Assembly (NCBI GenBank): GCA_015295835.1
Contig: DVEG01000009.1
Coordinates: 1-64,000 of the forward strand
DNA length: 64,000 bases
Origin: Oscillatoriaceae cyanobacterium M7585_C2015_266
GTDB lineage: Bacteria; Cyanobacteriota; Cyanobacteriia; Cyanobacteriales; Oscillatoriaceae
Direction of reading: 5' to 3'
This document shows, piece after piece, positions 16,560 to 25,425 of the stretch; positions within the stretch are counted from its first letter, which is position 1, and each line of letters begins with the position of its first letter. The position numbers were made by a program, and so were the translations under genes. A model generated the notes under the pieces. It worked only from the letters and a program-made list of their open reading frames with translations, searched no databases and was not told the DNA's origin.

Positions 16560-18488
16560 ATGAAAATTTTAGAAACAATAGGTTTCGATTTGGGACACGG
16601 CGAAACGGCTGTAGCAAAAGCAATAGTCGAAAGTACCGAGCCTCCCGAAATGCTGGAAGTAAATAACAAGAAAGTACAAATCACAGCCTTGGGCAAACAT
16701 CCCAAACTCGGCTATTTGGTAGGAGAACAAGCGTTAATTCAAGCAGGTGTAACTCAGCTCGAAATTGCTTTCAAACAAAAACCCAACGCCGATTTAAATT
16801 ACAGACAGACAATCTGTAACTTTCTGACAACATACTACCGTATTTTAAAAGAGAGCCGACAAATTGAAGGAGGAATAGACAGCCACTTTTATATTGGTTG
16901 CCCTTCTGGATGGTCTCAGCAAGAAAGAGAAGAATATCAAAAATTACTACAGCAATCAGGTATTCCCCTGCTCAGCGTCGTTCCTGAATCAAGGGCGGCT
17001 TTCATGCAAGCAAAGGAAGCAGGAAAATTAGATTATGATAAACTAAAATCATCAGTGCTGATTATCGATATCGGTTCTTCGACGACAGATTTTACTTTAG
17101 TCAAAAGCTTGCACGAAATCCCTCTCGATTTCGGCAGTAATGCTTTGGGGGCTTCCCTAATTGACAAGGCGATTTTTGCCCGCACCCTCGCCTACCATGA
17201 GCAAAGAGCGCTGCTTGAAAAAGTGTTTGAAGAATATCCGCATCACAAAGCCCGCTGCGAATTGGCTTGTCGCAAAGCTAAAGAAGATTACTTTTCTAAT
17301 GAACAAGTTTATAGCGAACCTCATACGTTTGCACGAGGCTTTGAATCTATTAACGAAGAGATTTATTTTATACCGCGCGTCAATAAAATGATTGCCCAGG
17401 AAATATTAAATCAGCCTATGCCTGAACTGGGTAATAAAAGTTGGATAGAAGCTTTTCGTGCGGTAGTTACAGAGGCGAAGAAAACTCTTGATGAACAAGG
17501 GCTTGTACCCAAAGTTGTTTTGATGACGGGGGGAGCTTCTCGCATGAAATTTACCCGCGAGATTTGCGAGGAAATTTTCTGCGATCGCGAAACGCAAGTG
17601 CGCCCCGATCCCGAACCAGAAAGGTGTATTGCCCTTGGTTTAGCGCGAGTAGGGAGGTGGGATTTGCGCGCCGCTGCTTTCACCGAAGAAGTCAACAAAG
17701 TTTTGGAAACTAAAAACCTCAAAGAAATTGTCGAAAAACACATCCCCGAATTAATAGAATTGCTGATAGCACCGCTGTCGTGCGGTTTGATAGAAAATGC
17801 CGTCAAACCAGCGCTCAAAGATTGGCAAAGTAATAAACTTCGTACTCTCGCCGAGCTCGAAATTTCCATGAGAAAGCGGGCAGAACAATGGATTGAAAGT
17901 CTTCCTGCTCGGCAAATTTTCGATGAAAAATGCATGACGTGGTTTAACAGCAAAATTCAACCCGCTTTAGCGGAAAAAACCGATCCGATTTGTCAGAAAT
18001 ATCAGATTCCGAAAAGCAGCTTACGGTTTACAGAAGGTATTGCTCCTGGTGTCGTCAATCCAGAGTTATCGATCGCGGATACACTTCTCGCTGACATCGT
18101 GGGATTTATAATCAATCTGGCAGTAGGCGGCAGCACGATTGGCAGCATTATACTAATAATATTAACAGGACATTTAACGTGGCCGATCGCACTGGTTTAT
18201 GGGGCTTCATTGGTGGCAGTAGGGGTGGAAGTATTGCGCACGAAAAAACAACTACAAGATGTCATAAAAACGCAAGTAGATGTCCCCTGGTGGAGCCGTT
18301 CTACTTTGTTGAATAATGCCAAAATCGAAGAGCTTTGCAATAAGATGAATCCCGATTTAGAAAAGCTACTCAGAGAACAACTAACGGCGAATCAACAGGC
18401 ATTCGATGAATTGATTGAAAAAGTCGGGCAAGGGCTGAAAAATACCCTGAATGCTAAAGTTCGCGAGGCAATTATTTTGATTCAGTAA
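16560..18488 (+). CDS. Hsp70/actin-like ATPase with C-terminal membrane segments
   Basis: 642 residues, preceded by AGGAG. The actin/Hsp70-fold ATPase has its phosphate-1 loop in TIGFDLGHGETAVA, the phosphate-2 loop in VLIIDIGSSTTDFTL and the adenosine loop in VVLMTGGASRM. The usual DnaK substrate-binding beta domain is not recognisable. Instead there is a helical region and, at about residues 510-565, two hydrophobic helices (IVGFIINLAVGGSTIGSIILIIL and WPIALVYGASLVAVGVEVL), then an amphipathic helical tail. It is therefore probably a membrane-attached ATPase rather than a general chaperone. Partner: the gene just upstream. Confidence 0.82.
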   Translation: MKILETIGFDLGHGETAVAKAIVESTEPPEMLEVNNKKVQITALGKHPKLGYLVGEQALIQAGVTQLEIAFKQKPNADLNYRQTICNFLTTYYRILKESRQIEGGIDSHFYIGCPSGWSQQEREEYQKLLQQSGIPLLSVVPESRAAFMQAKEAGKLDYDKLKSSVLIIDIGSSTTDFTLVKSLHEIPLDFGSNALGASLIDKAIFARTLAYHEQRALLEKVFEEYPHHKARCELACRKAKEDYFSNEQVYSEPHTFARGFESINEEIYFIPRVNKMIAQEILNQPMPELGNKSWIEAFRAVVTEAKKTLDEQGLVPKVVLMTGGASRMKFTREICEEIFCDRETQVRPDPEPERCIALGLARVGRWDLRAAAFTEEVNKVLETKNLKEIVEKHIPELIELLIAPLSCGLIENAVKPALKDWQSNKLRTLAELEISMRKRAEQWIESLPARQIFDEKCMTWFNSKIQPALAEKTDPICQKYQIPKSSLRFTEGIAPGVVNPELSIADTLLADIVGFIINLAVGGSTIGSIILIILTGHLTWPIALVYGASLVAVGVEVLRTKKQLQDVIKTQVDVPWWSRSTLLNNAKIEELCNKMNPDLEKLLREQLTANQQAFDELIEKVGQGLKNTLNAKVREAIILIQ

Positions 18489-18582
18489 ATTTGGTAGGGG
18501 GAATACAACCAAATAGTAAACGCCCCCTTGTAATTCAGAAATACCAAAAAATCTCACTAAAGAGCTCACTAAAAAACAAGCG

Positions 18583-19491
18583 TTAAGAGCTGCTATCAGA
18601 GTCAAACATCGGCAAAATGCGATCGCAGAAAAACAATGTTCCAGATGTTACACACAAAGGAACCGCTAATAGATTCAGTAGAGGAATACTAACTAAACCC
18701 AAACAAACTAAACCAAAAGTTGCACTTGCTGGTAAGCTGTTTTTGATTACCGCCAGTTTTTTTTCAAAAGATAAGCGACGTCTTTCTAACGGCGCGTCGA
18801 GAAAATCAATACAGACAAGTGTAGCCGCCAGTGCCAGAGCACCAATAGAAGCAAGCGCCATTCCAAAACCGGGCACAAAATTCAACAGTAACAGTGGTAG
18901 CCCTACCTTAAGAGAAAGTATCAATTTATTGACTTCATGCATCAGCGCCCGCCCGATATCCCGCATTATTGATGCCATACTCACAGATTCTGCAGTTGGC
19001 AATTTACCGACACGCAACAGCTCCAACTCTTCCGAAAGTTTACCGTAAAATGGCGCCCCCAATATCACCCCAAATTGTACTAGCAACAAACCAATAGCAA
19101 TTAGCAGCAGTAGACTCAACAACAACCGCAGGAGCCAACCTAGAGCAGCATCTAGTAAATCCAGCACCGCTAACCATTTTGGCAAGTTAGCAATTAGCGC
19201 CTCTGTACGTGCATTTAAATTTAGAATTAAGGCATTAACGCCGCGCCACCCCGGCAGTAATAATACCACATATAAACCAATTCCGACAACAAAGTTTATT
19301 AAAATAGGAATCAGTATATAACCCCACAAACTTGGTTTGTCGAAAAGAATGCCTAGCGCGCGCAAGGGGTAGGTTGCACCTGCCAGTAATTCTATCGGTG
19401 CTTTGATAATACTTGATTTCTGTCTTAGAGTTGGCTTTTTAGTCATTTTGTCATCGCTACTATCTTCTTTAATATATCTTACTCCTTTCAA
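18583..19491 (-). CDS. EI24-domain integral membrane protein
   Basis: About 302 residues (a Met at 19446, MTKKPTLRQK, is an alternative start). The pattern of hydrophobic helices (PSLWGYILIPILINFVVGIGLYVVLLL; LLRLLLSLLLLIAIGLLLVQFGVILGAPFYGKLSEE; LPLLLLNFVPGFGMALASIGALALAA) and the conserved APFYGKLSEELE segment are those of the EI24/CysZ-like family. CysZ in proteobacteria imports sulfate; the role of the cyanobacterial members is not established and no cysteine genes are adjacent. Confidence 0.78.
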   Translation of the reverse strand: MKGVRYIKEDSSDDKMTKKPTLRQKSSIIKAPIELLAGATYPLRALGILFDKPSLWGYILIPILINFVVGIGLYVVLLLPGWRGVNALILNLNARTEALIANLPKWLAVLDLLDAALGWLLRLLLSLLLLIAIGLLLVQFGVILGAPFYGKLSEELELLRVGKLPTAESVSMASIMRDIGRALMHEVNKLILSLKVGLPLLLLNFVPGFGMALASIGALALAATLVCIDFLDAPLERRRLSFEKKLAVIKNSLPASATFGLVCLGLVSIPLLNLLAVPLCVTSGTLFFCDRILPMFDSDSSS

Positions 19492-19492
19492 G

Positions 19493-20380
19493 TCAAGTGA
19501 GCGAGATAGTCAAATTGTAGTTTGTATCGCCAGCAAATTGAGACACTCGGATGAAGTAAGTACCTGCTGGCAATCCGTCAAAACTAATTGATTCTTGAGC
19601 AGTACCTAACTGCGAAGAAATCGCTAAAATATCTTCGGATTCAATTATGCCATTGCCATTGAGATCTTGAATGAGTTCTAGATCAGCATCTGCTGTTAAT
19701 CCATTAAGAAATAAACTTATATTGCTTGAAGTATTGAGGAGGAAGCGGTAGATATCATCGGGATTGGTACTGCCGACAAAATCTTTTACAGTTTGAGTTC
19801 CGCTTAGGGAACCAAGATCAATCGCCGCGTCGAGATTGTCTCTGGCTTCTGGCGGGCTAGTCAGACGCCCCTCTGCTAGTCCAAATAGTAGATAATGTTG
19901 AATCGGACTAGCGATCGCTCCTTTGGCGAACGCTAAAGCAACGTCTGGATTTTTAGCTAAATAAAACTTTGTATCGAAGATAACACTAGGGTCGCGCCCT
20001 TCAAATTGACCGTATTTAACAAAATGCTCAAATGCTGTTGTTACCCCCGCTGCTACTAACCTTCTCACATCAGGATTAAATGCCAGATAAAAAGTCGTAT
20101 CGAACAGAATATTAGGATCGCGCCCTTCAAATTGCCCGTAAGTGATAAAGTGCTTAAACGCCGTCGTCTCACCTGCTGCCACTGCCTCCGCCACGTCTGT
20201 ATAACGTTGTTGATAATACAATGGCTCAAATAAAGCGCTAGGAATGCGGTTTTCAAATTGACCGAATCGCTCGTAGTGTTCCAATCCATTCTTAAAAAGC
20301 CCAGCAGAGACTGCTGCTGCTACATCCGGGTACAAGGTTAGATAAAGGTTATTATCGAATAAGGCGCTGGCGTCTAACAT
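19493..20380 (-). CDS. Repeat protein with C-terminal PPC domain
   Basis: 295 residues. The N-terminal two thirds contain four repeats of about 47 residues of the type LFDxxxYLxxNPDVAxAVAxGxxxAxxHFxxYGQFEGRxPS, found in cyanobacterial extracellular and calcium-binding proteins. The C-terminal part is a bacterial pre-peptidase (PPC) beta-sandwich (LDAAIDLGSLSGTQTVKDFVG...YRFLLNTSSNISLFLNGL...AGTYFIRVSQFAGDTNYNLTI), with a dockerin-like D-rich loop (DLNGNGIIESED) inside. There is no signal peptide at this start; secretion by a type I route is possible but not shown. Confidence 0.75.
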   Translation of the reverse strand: MLDASALFDNNLYLTLYPDVAAAVSAGLFKNGLEHYERFGQFENRIPSALFEPLYYQQRYTDVAEAVAAGETTAFKHFITYGQFEGRDPNILFDTTFYLAFNPDVRRLVAAGVTTAFEHFVKYGQFEGRDPSVIFDTKFYLAKNPDVALAFAKGAIASPIQHYLLFGLAEGRLTSPPEARDNLDAAIDLGSLSGTQTVKDFVGSTNPDDIYRFLLNTSSNISLFLNGLTADADLELIQDLNGNGIIESEDILAISSQLGTAQESISFDGLPAGTYFIRVSQFAGDTNYNLTISLT

Positions 20381-20475
20381 TTTTTGATAAACTATCCCCG
20401 TTGCTTAGGATAAATTTTACCTGTTGTATTATTAAGAATCGCATGATTTGCAACTCATGGGTGTGAGGGTTGATT

Positions 20476-22161
20476 ATGTCAAAGTCTACTCTGATCAGAA
20501 CCCTACAGCAAGCTTGTCATATTGCCAGAGCCTCAATAAAAACTGGAATTTCCCCAGCGGAATTGTTAGGGATGTTTAGGGAAAAAGTCTCTCGCCGCCG
20601 CTTGCTCCAAGGCAGTCTAGCGCTCGCCTCAACAGTCACTACCGCTAGTTTTTTCCGTAACGGTCATTTAAGCGCTAAAGCGGCAGGTACTCCTATCCTG
20701 ATTGTGGGTGCAGGCATTGCAGGGTTAACAGCAGCTTATCGTTTAAAACAATATGGCATTGCTGTCGATATCATCGAAGCGCGCATGGCAGTCGGTGGTC
20801 GCATCCGTACCTTTCCTAAAGCTGCTGGTACTCTAAATCTAGCCGAATTAGGGGGAGAATATATTAATACCAGTCATACTTGCATAAGAACTCTCGCGGC
20901 AGAACTCGGTTTGCAAGAAGTTGACCTAGTAGCAACTCAACAGGGGCTTATACAGGATACCTACTACTTTCAAGGACGTCGCATTTCTCTCGAAGAAATC
21001 CTCAACGATTTTGTCCCCTTAGCGGCACAAATAGATAAGGATTTATCAACAATTGGAAATCAACTGAGCTATAAATTTTTTACGCCAGAGGCTCAACGCT
21101 TAGACAATATTTCAATTGCCGAATATTTAGAAAAAGTTCCGACTACATCGCTAGTACGCAATTTGTTCAGAATTGCTTATACTATAGAATATGGTCGCGA
21201 ACCCGAAGAACAGTCGGCACTCAATTTACTATTTTTAGTGGGAACAGAAACCGACGAATTGAATCTTTTTGGAGATAGTGACGAGCGCTACCAAATAGCC
21301 GGGGGAAATAATCAAATTATCTCTAAATTGGCGGAATTGTTGGCAGGAGCAATTGAAATAGGCACAGTTCTGGAGGCGCTCGCTATTCTACCGGACGGTC
21401 GTTATCGCGTCTCCCTGCGAGCGGGAGAAAGCACATTTGATCGCATTTACGAGCGGGTAGTTTTAACTATACCGTTTAGCGTTCTGCGACAAATTCAGAT
21501 TAACGTCCCTTTACCCCCTGCCAAACGGCAGGCAATTAATACTTTGGGCTACGGCACCAACTCCAAATTCATAAGCGGCTATCGCGAACGAATCTGGCGC
21601 ACCCGCTACGGTTCAACCGCCTCTATTTTTACCGACTTGCCCCTGCAAAATACCTGGGAGGCTACTCCATTTTACCCCGGACCTGATGGTTTAGTGACAA
21701 ACTTTGTTGGTGGTCGTCAGGGTTTACTCCTCGGCAGTGGCACGCCCCTCGAGCAACTGCAAAGAATTCAGCCCCAATACGAACAGATTTTCCCCGGTAT
21801 TAGTAGCGTATTGACAGGCCAAGCCATTCGAGTTTTTTGGCCTGGAGAACGCTATTCGCAAGGCTCCTATTCCTGTTATTTAGTAGGGCAGTGGACAAAA
21901 TTCTACGGCGTCGAAGGCGAACGAGTAGGCAATCTGTTTTTTGCCGGCGAACATTGCTCGCTAGAAAATCAGGGTTATATGGAGGGAGGGTGCGAAACTG
22001 GCGAAATCGCTGCTGCCGAAATCCTGCAAGATTTGGGGTTGGGAGCTGAGGGCGCTCAATTATTGCTGCGCATGAAAAATAACCGTCAGTATCGCCGCCC
22101 CCCTAGCCGCAGACTTCCTCAGCAGCGGTGGCAACCAACCCGTCACCAAATTGCTGTTTAG
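20476..22161 (+). CDS. Flavin amine/L-amino-acid oxidase, Tat-exported
   Basis: 561 residues. Start at ATG 20476 with GTGAGGG upstream. A twin-arginine signal (SRRRLLQGSLALASTVTTASFF) at about 37-60 targets the folded flavoprotein across a membrane. Then comes the FAD-binding motif ILIVGAGIAGLTAAYRLKQYG with DIIEAR and a GGRIRTF loop, and near the C-terminus NLFFAGEHCSLENQGYMEGGCETGE, the conserved FAD contact of monoamine-oxidase family members. Expected reaction: oxidative deamination of an amine or amino acid with H2O2 release in the periplasm or thylakoid lumen. The substrate cannot be read from sequence. Confidence 0.87.
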   Translation: MSKSTLIRTLQQACHIARASIKTGISPAELLGMFREKVSRRRLLQGSLALASTVTTASFFRNGHLSAKAAGTPILIVGAGIAGLTAAYRLKQYGIAVDIIEARMAVGGRIRTFPKAAGTLNLAELGGEYINTSHTCIRTLAAELGLQEVDLVATQQGLIQDTYYFQGRRISLEEILNDFVPLAAQIDKDLSTIGNQLSYKFFTPEAQRLDNISIAEYLEKVPTTSLVRNLFRIAYTIEYGREPEEQSALNLLFLVGTETDELNLFGDSDERYQIAGGNNQIISKLAELLAGAIEIGTVLEALAILPDGRYRVSLRAGESTFDRIYERVVLTIPFSVLRQIQINVPLPPAKRQAINTLGYGTNSKFISGYRERIWRTRYGSTASIFTDLPLQNTWEATPFYPGPDGLVTNFVGGRQGLLLGSGTPLEQLQRIQPQYEQIFPGISSVLTGQAIRVFWPGERYSQGSYSCYLVGQWTKFYGVEGERVGNLFFAGEHCSLENQGYMEGGCETGEIAAAEILQDLGLGAEGAQLLLRMKNNRQYRRPPSRRLPQQRWQPTRHQIAV

Positions 22162-22181
22162 GATATTTCAAAGGTTAGAAT

Positions 22182-22682
22182 ATGCTAAAAAATAACAAGT
22201 GTTTGACAACTCCCTTAACTGCTGTATTTTTCTTTGCTATATCGGGTTTGTTATTCAACCGTCACCTTCCGGCAGAAAGCAATACTCCAGAAATTCCCAA
22301 TTGGGAAATTGACGTGCCGCTTTGCTACATGCAAGCTCCTGATGGCAGGAGAATCAATCTAGATAAACTTTGCGGGCAGCAGCGATCGCCTGCCAATGCA
22401 GTTAAGCAGTGTACTGACAAAATTACAGCAGCTGACTTGCCGCTCGCTAATGTGAATTATAGTGGTGATTTCTTGAGCGGTCAAGTCAAAAATAACACTT
22501 GTAAAACTGTCAAATACCTGAAGGTTAATTATCAAGTTTTAGACGAAATGGGTAATATAATCGATAACGGATTTATATACGCACAACCTTCTACAGTTCC
22601 CCCTGGTGAGTCAGCATCATTTCGAGGGCAAGTCGCAAGGGGAGCAAAGGTAGAAGCTACTCATGTAGATTGGAGTGAGTGA
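22182..22682 (+). CDS. Secreted protein with FxLYD-like domain
   Basis: 166 residues, 20 bases after the amine oxidase on the same strand, so probably co-transcribed. It has an N-terminal signal-like hydrophobic segment (TAVFFFAISGLLFN). The C-terminal half (SGQVKNNTCKTVKYLKVNYQVLDEMGNIIDNG...VPPGESASFRGQV) matches the pattern of FxLYD immunoglobulin-like domains. Function unknown; a secreted or periplasmic accessory protein is inference. Confidence 0.65.
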   Translation: MLKNNKCLTTPLTAVFFFAISGLLFNRHLPAESNTPEIPNWEIDVPLCYMQAPDGRRINLDKLCGQQRSPANAVKQCTDKITAADLPLANVNYSGDFLSGQVKNNTCKTVKYLKVNYQVLDEMGNIIDNGFIYAQPSTVPPGESASFRGQVARGAKVEATHVDWSE

Positions 22683-22692
22683 TGAATTTCGC

Positions 22693-23673
22693 TCAAAGAG
22701 GGCTTGAGAGCGGCGGCGCGAATCCCTTAATTGCGCTCGCCCGCAATGATACATCTTCACTCTCGCTTACAGCCACTAACAATTTTTGGCGAATCACTTT
22801 GGCGGTGCTGCTTGCGATAATAGTTCCCATATTATAATATCTGCTCCCCTCCGCCGCTATTTCCAAAACCGCTCCGTCGAGAACTTTGACAGTACCTGTG
22901 TTGCAGAAGCAGCCGCAGACGTTAACTTGCCCATTTAAATTTAGTTCGCTTCCAAACCGAGAAGTAAGTACTGAAAAATCCCACAAATTTATTTTGTCTG
23001 CTCCCGCGTTGAAAGTTTGAGGACGATTGCCGATAAAATAGAAACTTGGCGTCCCCGAAATCTTGCCACCAGTGCGTTGAAAATCTCCTTCAAAATAATA
23101 ACAGCCTGCTAAAAAAATATTGCCTCCGCTCAGAAGAACATCTCCTTTGATTTTGCCTCCATACCAGACAAGCTCACCGTTTTCAATTATCACATCGCCA
23201 TTAGCAGATAGGTAACAGTGAATATTGCCACTAGCGATCGCCACATTGCCACCCGCTTCTAAACTACCATTGACAACTCCCCCAGCAAGTACCACATCCC
23301 CAAGCGCCTGTAGACGAGCATTCACCACTCCCCCCCGAATCAAAATTGTTTTCCTCGCCCTCAGGCAGCCCGCTGGCCAACTTGTCACAGTGCCGATATA
23401 TTCAGAAGATATCTCCAGACTTTTTACCGTTACTTCGCAGTCTACAACCGCATCGCCAATGCTCCTGCCGTCAAAAACCACACGCTCCCCTGGCAGCGGA
23501 ACTCTTTTACCCCACCAGTTGAGGGGATTGCTCCAGCGCTCGTCGCCACCCCCTCCCTTCCAGACTATCGTCCCCTCAAGATTCTCTGTTGTTTCTAACT
23601 TACTATTTTGTTCTAAAAGCTGCTGCAAATATGAGTCTAGTTGCAAACAACTTATCATATTTTCTCTGAGCAT
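22693..23673 (-). CDS. Beta-helix-type surface protein, paralogue 2
   Basis: 326 residues. After a short helical N-terminus it carries WSNPLNWWGKRVPLPGERVVFDGRS, a module seen in surface proteins that precedes stacked beta-strands. Then comes a run of short G-x-V/I repeats (VVNGSLEAGGNVAIASG, SANGDVIIENG, KGDVLLSGGNI) suggesting a beta-helix or bactofilin-like solenoid. It aligns over most of its length with the C-terminal two thirds of the next gene upstream but lacks the DUF4347 head. Its ATG directly follows the TAA of that gene, so translation is probably coupled. Confidence 0.7.
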   Translation of the reverse strand: MLRENMISCLQLDSYLQQLLEQNSKLETTENLEGTIVWKGGGGDERWSNPLNWWGKRVPLPGERVVFDGRSIGDAVVDCEVTVKSLEISSEYIGTVTSWPAGCLRARKTILIRGGVVNARLQALGDVVLAGGVVNGSLEAGGNVAIASGNIHCYLSANGDVIIENGELVWYGGKIKGDVLLSGGNIFLAGCYYFEGDFQRTGGKISGTPSFYFIGNRPQTFNAGADKINLWDFSVLTSRFGSELNLNGQVNVCGCFCNTGTVKVLDGAVLEIAAEGSRYYNMGTIIASSTAKVIRQKLLVAVSESEDVSLRASAIKGFAPPLSSPL

Positions 23674-25035
23674 TTAAAACACCTCATTAAATACGGTTAA
23701 GTTTTTCAGTGATACTTGATTAATTGACTTAGGCTTTCTGTCAAACTTTTCATCCTGCTGATTTTGGAGGATCTCGGAGGAATTGCTGGCAGTATTCAAT
23801 GTTACCGAGTTGCTATCCGCAGAAATTTTGGCGAGCGCTCCCGTGCTGCGCAAGATTTTACCTTTTTCTATCAGAGTGCCGCTGTTGGAAAAGCAACTCG
23901 TCAGTCGCGCATCCAGCACAGCTTTTGACATCACTGTCAATCTGCCGCTATTAAACAACAAGCCGCTTATAGTTACTTCTCCATCTATTATCAAATCGAA
24001 ATTATTGTATAAATCTCGCAATATCATCCCGTCCTTTCCGGGACTAAAACTCTGGCAGTTGTTTCCATAAAAGCCAAAAATTGGCATTCCTTCAACACTG
24101 CCACCGCTGCGAATGAAATTGCCTTCAAAGATATAGTAGCTGTCATAATTGCTGCAAAAAGACACCGTTCCCCCTTTAATGTTGGTGTCTCCTAATACTT
24201 TGCCCCCATACCAGGTTACTGTTCCGCTGTCAATAGTTAGATTCCCCTTCACATGCAGGTAGCTGTTCATTGTTCCATTTTCTACTTTCAAATCACCACC
24301 TACCTCCAAATCGACGTTAATCGTTCCACCAAATATGAAGATATTTTTGCTGGCGATGAGTTTATTCCAACCGGATATGGTACCGGTATAGTCGGCAGTA
24401 ACCGTTAGACTCTTAATTCGCGGGCAGATGTCTAGCAATACATCTTTATTGCATCTGCCGTCGAAAACTACCTCATCCTGCGGTGAAGGTAGGGTATTAC
24501 CTAACCAGTTGAGGGGGTTGCTCCAATTTTTGTCCTCACCAGCACCTATCCAGTAACGAACGGTTCCGCTAGATGCCTCAAATGTCAGAATCAGAGTGGG
24601 GATGGAGCAAGTGGTGGCGAGCGCTACTTTTGCCCCCATCAGTTGGCTCAAACGCTCAGCAAAAGCCTTGCCCATCTCTCCCAATGCCGCGTTGCAGCCG
24701 TGAAAATACACTCTTACAGGAGAAACCCCTTGCAAACAGGCAGAGTATAATACCGCTGCCCAATGTTGTAAGTCATTGGCATAACAATGTAGATTGTCAA
24801 CATGCAATTGAGAACTTCCCAAATGTAAATAGCCGGGACCACCAGAGGAGATAATGTGGACATTGGCGATCGCACTGTACTCTGTAAGAATTTCTATAAC
24901 TTGGCTTATTCCATCCTGTTGTTGGTTGACGAGGAAAACCTCACCCTCTGGAGCCACAGACGCAACTAACCCTTGCATCTCTTCTACTCCAGAGTCAATG
25001 AAAACTATACTGCGCGGGCTATTCATGGTTTTCAT
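23674..25035 (-). CDS. DUF4347 plus beta-helix-type surface protein, paralogue 1
   Basis: 453 residues (Met at 25029, MNSPRS, is an alternative start). Residues about 1-165 are a DUF4347 domain (IVFIDSGVEEMQGLV...VHIISSGGPGYLHLG...VYFHGCNAALGEMGKAFAERL), a domain typically found at the N-terminus of very large cyanobacterial secreted and calcium-binding proteins. The rest (DKNWSNPLNWLGNTLPSPQDEVVFDG and short repeats such as VKGNLTIDSGTVTWYGGKVLGD) parallels the following gene. There is no classical signal peptide. A short, two-gene version of a domain usually in giant proteins is unusual. Confidence 0.75.
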   Translation of the reverse strand: MKTMNSPRSIVFIDSGVEEMQGLVASVAPEGEVFLVNQQQDGISQVIEILTEYSAIANVHIISSGGPGYLHLGSSQLHVDNLHCYANDLQHWAAVLYSACLQGVSPVRVYFHGCNAALGEMGKAFAERLSQLMGAKVALATTCSIPTLILTFEASSGTVRYWIGAGEDKNWSNPLNWLGNTLPSPQDEVVFDGRCNKDVLLDICPRIKSLTVTADYTGTISGWNKLIASKNIFIFGGTINVDLEVGGDLKVENGTMNSYLHVKGNLTIDSGTVTWYGGKVLGDTNIKGGTVSFCSNYDSYYIFEGNFIRSGGSVEGMPIFGFYGNNCQSFSPGKDGMILRDLYNNFDLIIDGEVTISGLLFNSGRLTVMSKAVLDARLTSCFSNSGTLIEKGKILRSTGALAKISADSNSVTLNTASNSSEILQNQQDEKFDRKPKSINQVSLKNLTVFNEVF

Positions 25036-25425
25036 TTTTTTTGAAAGTTATTTACTACTCGCTAGGTAAATTTTCTCTTACGAAAGTGTATTTTTATGAA
25101 AATGGTAGGGTGGGATTGTAACCCTGTTGGAGTTATAAGATAGCGTTATTACGAGCGAACCCAGCCTTAAGCTAGACCCCCCTGAGCGAATCGAGCCCAA
25201 AATTTAGTTATAGCTAGTCCACCACTGATGCCAAAAAAATTGCTCTTTTCTAAAATATTGACGCTGATAAAGTTAATTTAGATCAGTTTTTTGATGACTT
25301 TTTCAGCTCAGATAAAGGTGCATTTAAAGGTGCAGTTGACGGCTCACTCCTATGCACAAGTGAGCTTTTTTTTTGGGGAAAAACTTGATACTTTAGAGAA
25401 AAGCCTCAGAGTGGTAAGCCTGGTT
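25036..25425. other. Intergenic region before the NB-ARC cluster
   Basis: A divergent region between the DUF4347 gene and the NB-ARC gene. A frame open from 25291 extends the NB-ARC protein by 45 residues of no recognisable similarity. A short direct repeat (AAAGGTGCA twice, 25314-25333) is present. No clear promoter was found. Confidence 0.4.
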
